Source: Lachnospiraceae bacterium (GTDB lineage Bacteria; Bacillota; Clostridia; Lachnospirales; Lachnospiraceae). Taken from it: a stretch of DNA of 6,970 bases. The notes beneath the pieces are model-generated. The model was not told the DNA's origin, made no database searches, and saw only the letters and a list, made by a program, of their open reading frames with translations. The stretch covers positions 1-6,970 of the forward strand of contig JAFOYD010000028.1 of NCBI GenBank assembly GCA_017391545.1, written 5' to 3'. Every line of letters begins with the position of its first letter. Position 1 is the first letter of the stretch. Below are positions 1 to 5,421 of this stretch, in pieces. Made by a program: the position numbers and the translations under genes.

Positions 1-84
1 AGATGGGATTTGAACCCATGCGCCGCTATTAACGACCTACTCCCTTTCCAGGGGAGCCCCTTCGGCCAGCTTGGGTACTTCTCC
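1..84 (-). tRNA. tRNA-Ser (anticodon GGA), 3' end cut by window edge
   Basis: Serine tRNA reading UCC/UCU codons, transcribed right to left with its 5' end at 84. Visible parts in order: 5' acceptor strand GGAGAAG, D stem CCC/GGG, anticodon stem CTCCC/GGGAG around loop CTGGAAA with anticodon GGA at 47-49, a long variable arm of about 20 nt as expected for a class II serine tRNA, and a T arm ATGGG-TTCAAAT-CCCAT. Only the first two bases of the 3' acceptor strand are inside the window, so the last five acceptor bases, the discriminator base and any encoded CCA cannot be seen. It lies 18 nt downstream of tRNA-Ser(UGA) and is probably on the same transcript. Confidence 0.95.
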
Positions 85-102
85 AAATGGCAGAAATAAA
101 AA

Positions 103-188
103 CGGAGAGGGTGGGATTCGAACCCACGCGCCCTTGCGGACAAACGGTTTTCAAGACCGCCTCGTTATGACCACTTCGATACCTCTCC
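103..188 (-). tRNA. tRNA-Ser (anticodon UGA), no encoded CCA
   Basis: Complete class II serine tRNA for UCA (and, by wobble, other UCN) codons. The acceptor stem is GGAGAGG/CCTCTCC, the D stem TCG/CGA with GG in the loop, the anticodon stem GCGGT/ACCGT around CTTGAAA with anticodon TGA at 151-153, the variable arm about 16 nt with its own short stem, and the T arm GTGGG-TTCGAAT-CCCAC. The discriminator base is G (complement of 103), normal for serine tRNAs. It is followed directly by a T-rich stretch and not by CCA, so the 3' end must be cut at the discriminator and CCA added by nucleotidyltransferase. The gene sits about 37 nt downstream of a consensus promoter and just upstream of tRNA-Ser(GGA). 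Confidence 0.97.
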
Positions 189-204
189 ATATTCCATATT
201 AAGT

Positions 205-226
205 TTGCCACTGTTTCGCAGTGCAA
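205..226 (-). promoter_or_regulatory. Hairpin at the 5' end of the proximal tRNA transcript
   Basis: Read on the minus strand, TTGCACTG and CAGTGGCAA can form an 8-bp stem with one bulged G and a CGAAA loop. The predicted start of the proximal promoter is near 224-226, so this hairpin would be the first thing transcribed. No T-run follows, so it is not an intrinsic terminator. It may stabilise the leader or guide processing; that role is inference. Confidence 0.45.
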
Positions 227-231
227 GACTT

Positions 232-260
232 ATTATACACATTCAGTGCTTTCTTGTCAA
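232..260 (-). promoter_or_regulatory. Proximal tRNA promoter (P2), perfect consensus -35 and -10
   Basis: On the minus strand, TTGACA (255-260) and TATAAT (232-237) are separated by exactly 17 bp, a perfect match to the vegetative sigma-factor consensus. Initiation is expected near 224-226, giving a leader of about 37 nt before tRNA-Ser(UGA). Upstream of the -35 box lie A-runs at 265-270, 276-280 and 286-289, roughly in phase with the DNA helix, as in UP-element or bent-DNA promoters of stable RNA genes. Strength and A-tract effect are inferred, not measured. Confidence 0.9.
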
Positions 261-304
261 CAACTTTTTTAATTATTTTTACTGATTTTCAAAACAAATT
301 GTGT

Positions 305-317
305 TGCAATAATTGCA
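305..317. repeat. 13-bp palindrome between the two tRNA promoters
   Basis: TGCAAT-A-ATTGCA is a perfect inverted repeat with a one-base centre. It lies in the leader of the distal promoter and about 45 bp upstream of the proximal -35 box. The absence of a loop makes a protein site more plausible than an RNA hairpin, but an AT-rich palindrome of this size can also arise by chance. Confidence 0.3.
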
Positions 318-329
318 TTTACTATATTA

Positions 330-365
330 TATAATCACTCGCTTGCATCAGCGACGTTGATTATA
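330..365. repeat. Nested inverted repeat overlapping the P1 -10 box
   Basis: Outer arms TATAATCA (330-337) and TGATTATA (358-365) enclose inner arms TCGCT (339-343) and AGCGA (350-354) with a 6-nt loop, so 13 bp could pair with a small internal loop. The right outer arm overlaps the -10 element of the distal tRNA promoter. A transcript starting near 355-357 would contain the inner hairpin at its very 5' end. No T-run follows on either strand, so it is not an evident terminator. It could be an operator or only a leader hairpin. Confidence 0.45.
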
Positions 366-391
366 ATATCATGGCAAACCACAGATGTCAA
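363..391 (-). promoter_or_regulatory. Distal tRNA promoter (P1), consensus -35 and extended -10
   Basis: On the minus strand, TTGACA (386-391) and TATTAT (363-368) are 17 bp apart, and the TGA just before the -10 box gives an extended -10 (TGn). The expected start is near 355-357, about 168 nt before the 5' end of tRNA-Ser(UGA). The 16 bp at 386-401 match the equivalent block of P2 (255-270) at 15 of 16 positions. The promoter begins about 30 bp past the ispD stop codon, so the tRNAs have their own transcription although upstream readthrough is possible, since no terminator is visible after ispD. Confidence 0.85.
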
Positions 392-392
392 T

Positions 393-422
393 AACTTTTT
401 TCAACTTTTTTCAACTTTTTTT
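393..422 (-). promoter_or_regulatory. Phased A-tracts upstream of P1 (UP-element-like)
   Basis: Three A-runs of 6-7 bases on the minus strand (396-401, 406-411, 416-422) repeat with an exact 10-bp period, separated by GTTG. Relative to the predicted P1 start they cover about -40 to -66, the zone contacted by the RNA polymerase alpha C-terminal domain. Helically phased A-tracts bend DNA, and such arrays are known upstream of strong stable-RNA promoters. The array runs into the stop codon of ispD. Function is inferred from position. Confidence 0.7.
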
Positions 423-1143
423 ATTTTTCATGTCTCTTCAAAAAGATCTGTGCAATTTCCAGGTCTTCCGGAGTTGTTATTTTCATGTTTTCGTAGGAAC
501 CCTGCACCAATTTTACAGGTGTACTCATAAAATATTCGACTACCATCGCATCATCCGTTACCACGACACCATCTGATATAAGTTTATCTTCGTTAAGCAG
601 TAATTTTTCATAGGCACACGAAATCAGCTCTTGATCAAAGACTTGGGGTGTCTGTATCTGCCATACTAAAGAACGCGCAGGTGTATCTGCCACATATCCG
701 TTTTGATCTGATATTTTGATCGTGTCCTTCACGGGCATACCCACCACGCAAGCTTTTGAAATCTGCACTTCGCAGAAAGCTCTTTGAATAATTTCATCAT
801 TGACAAATGGTCTGGCTCCATCATGGATAAATACATAATCACAGCCCCAGCTGATTGCACGTATTCCGCATGCGACAGAGTGATAGCGCTCCCTGCCTCC
901 CTGAATGATCGACCTTATTTTGCAAAAGCCATACTTTTCGACAATTTCCTTTTTGCAATAATCTTCCTCACCTTCACCGACCACAAGCACAATATCGTCG
1001 ATCAGACTATCTTCAAAAGCTTTTAAGGAATAATACAGCACCGGCTTGTCCTGGATCAGCAAATATTGCTTGCGTACATTGCTTTGCATTCTTTTTCCCT
1101 GTCCTGCTGCCAACACAATCGCTGTTGTTCTGATTTCACTCAT
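421..1143 (-). CDS. ispD: 2-C-methyl-D-erythritol 4-phosphate cytidylyltransferase
   Basis: Cytosolic enzyme joining CTP and methylerythritol 4-phosphate to give CDP-methylerythritol and pyrophosphate, in the MEP route to isoprenoids. The 240-residue length is normal. Visible motifs: nucleotide-binding LAAGQGKRM (11-19), KQY with the catalytic lysine (25-27), GGRERYHSV (82-90), HDGARP (107-112), VKDTIK (138-143), TPQVF (165-169), TDDAM (196-200) and the NMKITTPED tail motif (219-227). R18 and K25 correspond to the E. coli catalytic Arg20/Lys27 pair. The start is taken as ATG at 1143, one nucleotide after the tsaD stop, with AGGTG 9 nt upstream; a GTG at 1155 would add four residues but has no ribosome binding site. 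It is the last gene of the row. No terminator follows; A-tracts of the tRNA promoter start at its stop codon. Confidence 0.96.
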   Translation of the reverse strand: MSEIRTTAIVLAAGQGKRMQSNVRKQYLLIQDKPVLYYSLKAFEDSLIDDIVLVVGEGEEDYCKKEIVEKYGFCKIRSIIQGGRERYHSVACGIRAISWGCDYVFIHDGARPFVNDEIIQRAFCEVQISKACVVGMPVKDTIKISDQNGYVADTPARSLVWQIQTPQVFDQELISCAYEKLLLNEDKLISDGVVVTDDAMVVEYFMSTPVKLVQGSYENMKITTPEDLEIAQIFLKRHEK

Positions 1144-1144
1144 A

Positions 1145-2173
1145 CTATCTTTCACCTAATTTGAGATTTGGTATGGCATTTAAGTCATAACCGCTTCTCG
1201 TTCCTTTAATATATTCATAATAGCCTGCCACACCGATCATTGCTGCATTGTCTGTACAGAATATCGGTGACGGATGGTAAAATGCAATGCTACGCTTCCT
1301 GCATTCTGTCTCAAAGGCAGCCCGAAGCGATGAGTTCGATGCCACTCCGCCTGCGATGGCAAATTTATCAAATCCATATTCTTTCACTGCATGCAATGCA
1401 TGTTCTACGAGGACATCAATAACTGCCTTTTGAAAAGAAGCTGCCACATCTGCCCGATTTACCTCAATTCCCTTCATTTCGCAGGAATTCAAATAATTCA
1501 GCACTGCTGATTTAAGCCCACTAAAGCTAAAGTCATAATTAGAACCGTCAACCTTTGCTCTTGGGAACTTGATCGCATCCGGATTCCCTTCCTTGGAAAG
1601 TTTGTCAATCTTGGGACCTCCAGGATAACCAAGTCCTATGGCCCTGGCCACTTTATCGAAGGCTTCTCCCGCTGCGTCATCTCTTGTGCACCCGAGGATT
1701 TCATACTCCCCATAATCCTTCACAACGACCAGATGGGTATGTCCTCCGGATACGACCAGACATGCAAAAGGCGGTTCAAGCTCCTTATTCTCTATAAAAT
1801 TGGCACTGATATGCCCTTCTATGTGATGCACTCCGATCAATGGCTTACCGGTTGCAAAGCTGATTGCTTTTGCTGCTGATACCCCGACAAGAAGAGCACC
1901 TACAAGTCCCGGCCCATAGGTGACTGCGATTGCCGTGATTTCATCCAATGCAACATTTGCTTCTTTTAAAGCTTCTTCCACCACCTGATTGATTTTTTCA
2001 ATATGCTTCCTTGACGCAATCTCAGGAACCACTCCGCCATATAATGTGTGCAGGTCGATCTGTGATGAAATGATATTTGATAACACTTCTCGACCATTTT
2101 TGACAACAGAAGCTGCCGTTTCATCGCAGGAGCTTTCGATTGCCAGTATCAGTACATCTTCGTTTCTTTCCAT
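1145..2173 (-). CDS. tsaD: tRNA N6-adenosine threonylcarbamoyltransferase TsaD
   Basis: Catalytic subunit (Gcp/YgjD/Kae1 family, ASKHA fold) that transfers the threonylcarbamoyl group from threonylcarbamoyl-AMP to A37 of ANN-reading tRNAs, working with TsaB and TsaE. Motifs in the 342 residues: N-terminal ILAIESSCDET (9-19), the metal-binding HHIEGH (116-121, with H117 and H121 as ligands), SGGHTH (142-147), DDAAGEAFDKVAR (165-177), AGGVASN (274-280) and CTDNAAMIG with the metal-ligand aspartate at 308. The start is ATG at 2173, with AGG 8 nt upstream; a GTG at 2209 overlapping the previous stop would add 12 residues but lacks a ribosome binding site. A 35-nt gap separates it from the upstream unknown gene and 1 nt from ispD. 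TsaB and TsaE are encoded upstream in the same row. Confidence 0.97.
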   Translation of the reverse strand: MERNEDVLILAIESSCDETAASVVKNGREVLSNIISSQIDLHTLYGGVVPEIASRKHIEKINQVVEEALKEANVALDEITAIAVTYGPGLVGALLVGVSAAKAISFATGKPLIGVHHIEGHISANFIENKELEPPFACLVVSGGHTHLVVVKDYGEYEILGCTRDDAAGEAFDKVARAIGLGYPGGPKIDKLSKEGNPDAIKFPRAKVDGSNYDFSFSGLKSAVLNYLNSCEMKGIEVNRADVAASFQKAVIDVLVEHALHAVKEYGFDKFAIAGGVASNSSLRAAFETECRKRSIAFYHPSPIFCTDNAAMIGVAGYYEYIKGTRSGYDLNAIPNLKLGER

Positions 2174-2208
2174 AGTAAAAACCTGAACCTTTCCAGTTTT
2201 TATAAACA

Positions 2209-2772
2209 CTAATTTTCAGGAGTCACAATATCAAACCCAAGGATTTTCCAGTGACCATCGTCCGTATCCTTTCTCAAAACAAACACCTGCTGTGAAGACT
2301 TATAGTCTGCTCCGCTTTTAATCGAATACGTGCAATACAGTTTTGCGCACTCTCTTCCTTCATGCGAGTAGAAATCTACATCTGTACTTGTTGAAGTCGT
2401 ATATTTTACAATTGAATATCCTTTGTCCGAAAAGTCCTTCACATCTTTTTTCAAGTCAATCAGATACTGCTCTCTTGGATTGTTTGCTGCAAGCTCAGAA
2501 TCATACAGTGCAAGGAGCTTGTCTGCCATCTGTTCAAGCTGTTCCTCGGTGTAGGTCTCATTATACAGACACTTGGTGATCTCACTGTAATACTTAATGA
2601 CTTCTCTCGGTGTAGGCGGATAATCTGTATCAAGATTCTTTAATAAGACTTCCTGCACTTTTGTAATTACTGTTTCTTCTTCTGGCATCTTGTAGTTTGA
2701 CAGATAAAAATAATATCCCCCTAACAGTACTACCAAAACGCCAATTACAATTACAATTTTTGTCTTCCCCAT
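2209..2772 (-). CDS. Membrane-anchored protein of unknown function
   Basis: A 187-residue protein whose function I do not recognise. A short Lys-containing N-terminus is followed by one hydrophobic segment (about 5-24), with no lipobox or clear signal peptidase site, so it is probably a signal-anchored protein with its C-terminal part outside the cell. Residues 30-95 look helical and acidic (TYTEEQLEQMADKLLALY); the last 80 or so are strand-rich, ending in DDGHWKILGFDI (171-182), a pattern resembling the closing strands of NTF2-like/SnoaL folds. I recall similar short anchored proteins in Lachnospiraceae labelled DUF6715, but cannot confirm this from sequence alone. The start is ATG at 2772, with GAGGTG 6 nt upstream; the GTG at 2781 lies within that binding site. 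It sits between rnz and tsaD in an otherwise tRNA-related row. Confidence 0.85.
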   Translation of the reverse strand: MGKTKIVIVIGVLVVLLGGYYFYLSNYKMPEEETVITKVQEVLLKNLDTDYPPTPREVIKYYSEITKCLYNETYTEEQLEQMADKLLALYDSELAANNPREQYLIDLKKDVKDFSDKGYSIVKYTTSTSTDVDFYSHEGRECAKLYCTYSIKSGADYKSSQQVFVLRKDTDDGHWKILGFDIVTPEN

Positions 2773-2814
2773 CTTTTTCACCTCTTATATACTAATCTGT
2801 CGTTTGTGTTTGCT

Positions 2815-2843
2815 CGTAACTATGAAGGTACTGAATAGTTACG
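2815..2843 (-). other. 9-bp perfect hairpin spanning the rnz stop codon
   Basis: CGTAACTAT (2815-2823) and ATAGTTACG (2835-2843) form a perfect 9-bp stem with an 11-nt loop, and the rnz stop codon (2839-2841) lies inside one arm. Nothing T-rich follows on the minus strand, so it does not look like an intrinsic terminator. A role in mRNA processing, 3'-end stability, or separating rnz expression from the downstream gene is possible but inferred. Confidence 0.5.
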
Positions 2844-3765
2844 CTTTCTCATCCTCAAACATGAGCTCCTCGCTCCAGCCATCCTTTGCAATATAGGTCT
2901 GCGGAAAAACTGCCTGTACCTCTTTTTTGTATTCCTCCGGTCTTGTAAGTGATGGTGAGTAATGCGTAAGCCACATCTTCGTTACATTTGCCTCTTTTGC
3001 CATACCTGCCGCCTCGTAGAAGGTCATATGCTTGTATTCCTTTGCCTTTGCCTTTTTGTCAGGCTCTCCATACATGCCCTCACAGATAAATAAATCGGCA
3101 TTTTTTGCATTTTTGATAATACCCTCTGTCGGTCTTGAGTCGGTACAATAGGTGACTTTCAGTCCCTTTCTCGGTGCGCCCATGACCATATCTGGTGTGT
3201 AGATTCCCTCCGGAAGCTCGATTGTTTCGCCACTCTGAAGCCTGCTCCAGTATTTTCTGTCAAGTCCAAGAGCCATTGCTTTATCCAGCTGAAACTTGCC
3301 TTTGCGCTCTACAACGATATTATATCCATAACAGAGCACGTTATGGTTGACACGAAATGCCTCTATGCGAAAATCACCAAACGAGAAGCTCTGTTCATTC
3401 TCCGTAATTTCCATGTATTTTATCTCAAAGGGCAGCTCCGGTGCCACAACCCGAAGCGCATTGACGACTCTGGTCAGTCCCTTTGGACCGATGATCAGAA
3501 GTGGCGATGTCTTCTCTGCATTTCCCATCGTTAAAAGCATTCCGGGCAACCCTGATATGTGATCTGCATGATAATGCGTAAAGCACATGATGTCGATTGG
3601 CTTGGGACTCCAGCCCTTTTCTTTCATGGCAACCTGTGTGCCCTCTCCACAGTCAATCAGTATACTTGTGCCATTGTATCTTGCCATGAGCGATGTAAGC
3701 CACCTGTATGGCAAAGGCATCATGCCTCCTGTTCCCAATAAGCATATATCCAGAATTTTAATCAC
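2839..3765 (-). CDS. rnz: Ribonuclease Z (tRNA 3' processing endonuclease)
   Basis: Zinc-dependent metallo-beta-lactamase-fold endonuclease that cuts precursor tRNAs after the discriminator base, chiefly those without encoded CCA. The 308-residue length matches B. subtilis RNase Z (307). All metal ligands are present: HYHADH (64-69), H141, D209 in CTDS, and H268 in LTHYS, plus H246 in HMTF; spacing agrees closely with B. subtilis H63/H65/D67/H68, H140, D211, H247 and H269. Residues about 145-195 hold the inserted exosite arm that grips the tRNA elbow. The N-terminal LLGTGGMMPLP is typical. The start is taken as GTG at 3765, overlapping the rimI stop by 8 nt, with AGGG 4 nt upstream. A start at 3819 would add 18 residues deep inside rimI and is less likely; the true start is the least certain part. 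Confidence 0.93.
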   Translation of the reverse strand: MIKILDICLLGTGGMMPLPYRWLTSLMARYNGTSILIDCGEGTQVAMKEKGWSPKPIDIMCFTHYHADHISGLPGMLLTMGNAEKTSPLLIIGPKGLTRVVNALRVVAPELPFEIKYMEITENEQSFSFGDFRIEAFRVNHNVLCYGYNIVVERKGKFQLDKAMALGLDRKYWSRLQSGETIELPEGIYTPDMVMGAPRKGLKVTYCTDSRPTEGIIKNAKNADLFICEGMYGEPDKKAKAKEYKHMTFYEAAGMAKEANVTKMWLTHYSPSLTRPEEYKKEVQAVFPQTYIAKDGWSEELMFEDEKA

Positions 3766-4234
3766 CTTTCCCTTCGTTTCTTTTCCACATGATGACTGCG
3801 TCATCCTTTGGTCTTTCATAAAAATTAGGTCTTATACCTTCTGAAAGAAAACCAAGCTTCTCGTAAAGTCTGCGCGCAGCTGCATTCTGGCTTCTCACCT
3901 CCAGCGTAAATGATGAAATACCGTATTGCTCTGTTCCAAGTTCCAAAAGCTTTGTCAGAAGCTGCGTGGCAATGCTGTTATTTCTGTATTTTTCGTAAAC
4001 CGCAACGTTTGAAATGTCACCTTCTCCTGCAATATTGGTCAGCATACAGCCACCTAAAATCTCATCTCCATCAGCATCTTTTGACGCTGCTACCAGATAT
4101 ATTCTGTCCGGATTTGTGAGTATGTCCTTAAAATCCTGATATTTCCAGGGCATTGAAAAACAGGCTGCCTCCAGTGCTGTCACTTTGTCCAGATCCTTTT
4201 CCTGCATTTTTCGCACATCATACTTAAACGGCAT
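3758..4234 (-). CDS. rimI: Ribosomal protein S18-alanine N-acetyltransferase RimI-like (GNAT)
   Basis: GNAT-family protein N-terminal acetyltransferase of 158 residues; E. coli RimI acetylates the N-terminal alanine of ribosomal protein S18. Seen: substrate-side segment LEAACFSMPW (21-30), the strand-4 acetyl-CoA region ISNVAVYEKYRNN (74-86), LEVRSQNAAARRLYEKLGF (111-129) and NFYERPKDDAVIM (137-149) with the usual aromatic/Tyr near the active site. The pyrophosphate-binding loop reads RNNSIA (84-89) where the family usually has R/Q-x-x-G-x-G/A, so the first glycine is serine. The start is ATG at 4234, 4 nt after the tsaB stop, with AGGGG about 10 nt upstream inside the end of tsaB. The neighbourhood with tsaB is the usual one for RimI; the exact protein target here is inferred from that. 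Confidence 0.9.
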   Translation of the reverse strand: MPFKYDVRKMQEKDLDKVTALEAACFSMPWKYQDFKDILTNPDRIYLVAASKDADGDEILGGCMLTNIAGEGDISNVAVYEKYRNNSIATQLLTKLLELGTEQYGISSFTLEVRSQNAAARRLYEKLGFLSEGIRPNFYERPKDDAVIMWKRNEGKGD

Positions 4235-4238
4235 ATGT

Positions 4239-4961
4239 CTACATCCCCTTTTCTGCCCGTTCACGTTCAGCCTGCGACGGTCTGAGATAATCCGGAGCAT
4301 GCTCTGCTGCAGTCTCTAAGATACCCTGTGCATACAAAACAGCTCCAAGTGATGCCACACATGCAGCTCTCTGGCGATTGCAGCATGCGGGTGCAAAGCT
4401 ATAAGGTACTTTGATCAGCTCTGCGATTTTTTCCTGATATACCGCAACACCATCCCCCAGAAAGACTGTCTCTTTGCCCAGGGAATTGATTGTTTCAACA
4501 ATCTGGGCAATATCGACTGCACACTGCTTTTCTATGATATTCATCCGATATGCCGAATCGTTTTCTTCACCCTTTTGAAATTCGTATAGACCTGTATACA
4601 CCTGATTTCTGCGGGCATCCATAATCGGACAGATCAGCTTATCACTGCCATAAAGATTATATGCAAGTGCATCTACCGTAGGTACCGGGATGATCGGTAT
4701 CGAAAGTGCAAGCCCCAAGCCTTTTGCAGTTGCCGAACCGATGCGGAGTCCTGTAAAGGAACCCGGTCCTGCTGCAATCGCAATCGCATCGATTGTTGCC
4801 AAATCCAGTTCTGTCATGCGCTTGATCTCGTCAAGCATGGGCAAAAGTGTCTGCGAATGTGTTTTCTTATGATTCACTGTATACTCAGCGATTGTCGTAT
4901 CATTCTCAACAATGGCGCAGGATGCTACCAGTCCTGAGCTGTCTAATGCAAGAAGTCTCAT
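4239..4961 (-). CDS. tsaB: tRNA threonylcarbamoyladenosine biosynthesis protein TsaB
   Basis: Non-catalytic ASKHA-fold partner of TsaD (YeaZ family); the TsaB-TsaD dimer with TsaE carries out t6A formation on tRNA. The 240 residues begin LLALDSSG (3-10), and carry the signature AAGPGSFTGLRIG (63-75) followed by SATAKGLG, and DARRNQVYTGLY (115-126), all diagnostic of TsaB. The zinc ligands and catalytic aspartate of TsaD are absent, as expected. The start is ATG at 4961, two nucleotides past the tsaE stop, with a strong AGGGGG 5 nt upstream lying inside the last codons of tsaE, so translation is probably coupled. rimI begins 4 nt after its stop. Confidence 0.96.
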   Translation of the reverse strand: MRLLALDSSGLVASCAIVENDTTIAEYTVNHKKTHSQTLLPMLDEIKRMTELDLATIDAIAIAAGPGSFTGLRIGSATAKGLGLALSIPIIPVPTVDALAYNLYGSDKLICPIMDARRNQVYTGLYEFQKGEENDSAYRMNIIEKQCAVDIAQIVETINSLGKETVFLGDGVAVYQEKIAELIKVPYSFAPACCNRQRAACVASLGAVLYAQGILETAAEHAPDYLRPSQAERERAEKGM

Positions 4962-4963
4962 AG

Positions 4964-5401
4964 TTACCCCCTAATCGTTATTATTCGATAATCAAAGCCC
5001 TTTTCCAGATTTTTTTCAATCGTTATGCTTTTGGCATCGGCAGGAATCAGTTCCTCGATCAACTCCGCCCATTCTATGATGCAAAGTCCATTTCCGTAAA
5101 AATAGTCTTCATAGCCGATTTCATCCATCTCCTCGATATCACCAATGCGATAAACGTCAAAATGATAAAAGGGCAGCCTTCCTTCCTCATATACCTGAAC
5201 AATGGTAAAGGTCGGGCTGTTTACATGTTCCTTGATGCCAAGCCCTGCTGCCACTCCCTGCGTAAACACTGTTTTCCCCACTCCGAGGTCACCATTTAGG
5301 GTATACACATCACCGGGCTTTGCCGAAAGTCCAAGCTGCCTTCCTGCCTCAAATGTTTCTTCGGGGCTGTTTGTCACGATCTGCTTCATGTTATTGCTCA
5401 T
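4964..5401 (-). CDS. tsaE: tRNA threonylcarbamoyladenosine biosynthesis ATPase TsaE
   Basis: Small P-loop ATPase (YjeE family) that binds the TsaB-TsaD dimer and drives turnover of t6A synthesis. The 145 residues show Walker A GDLGVGKT (37-44), the switch-like SPTFTIVQVYE, HFDVYRI (80-86) and IIEWAE (108-113), all typical of TsaE, at normal length. The start is ATG at 5401, with AAGGA about 10 nt upstream. A second ATG four nucleotides further upstream (5405) opens an out-of-frame run of only four codons. The gene follows the ycxB-like gene by 20 nt, and its last codons carry the tsaB ribosome binding site. Confidence 0.96.
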   Translation of the reverse strand: MSNNMKQIVTNSPEETFEAGRQLGLSAKPGDVYTLNGDLGVGKTVFTQGVAAGLGIKEHVNSPTFTIVQVYEEGRLPFYHFDVYRIGDIEEMDEIGYEDYFYGNGLCIIEWAELIEELIPADAKSITIEKNLEKGFDYRIITIRG

Positions 5402-5421
5402 TCATTCTTCTTCCTTATAAA

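Noticed and set aside
29..226. A 65-codon minus-strand frame across the tRNA genes
   Set aside because: It translates through tRNA-Ser(UGA) and into tRNA-Ser(GGA), both of which fold fully; not protein coding.
784..1026. Plus-strand open frame of 80 codons within ispD
   Set aside because: Antisense shadow of a conserved ispD coding region; no promoter or ribosome binding site and no recognisable domain.
2177..2201. Short stem (AAAAAC with GTTTTT) near the tsaD ribosome binding site
   Set aside because: Only six mostly A-T pairs, too weak to argue for translational control.
2773..2838. Possible promoter directly before the unknown anchored protein
   Set aside because: TAGTAT or TATATA could be a -10, but no acceptable -35 lies at 16-18 bp; readthrough from rnz is the simpler view.
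3343..3844. Several overlapping plus-strand frames opposite rnz and the end of rimI
   Set aside because: Multiple frames open at once opposite conserved genes on the minus strand indicates composition, not coding.
5391..5405. Four-codon out-of-frame mini-ORF at the tsaE start
   Set aside because: Starts four nucleotides upstream of the tsaE ATG, but a frame this short is readily explained by chance and no regulatory role can be supported.
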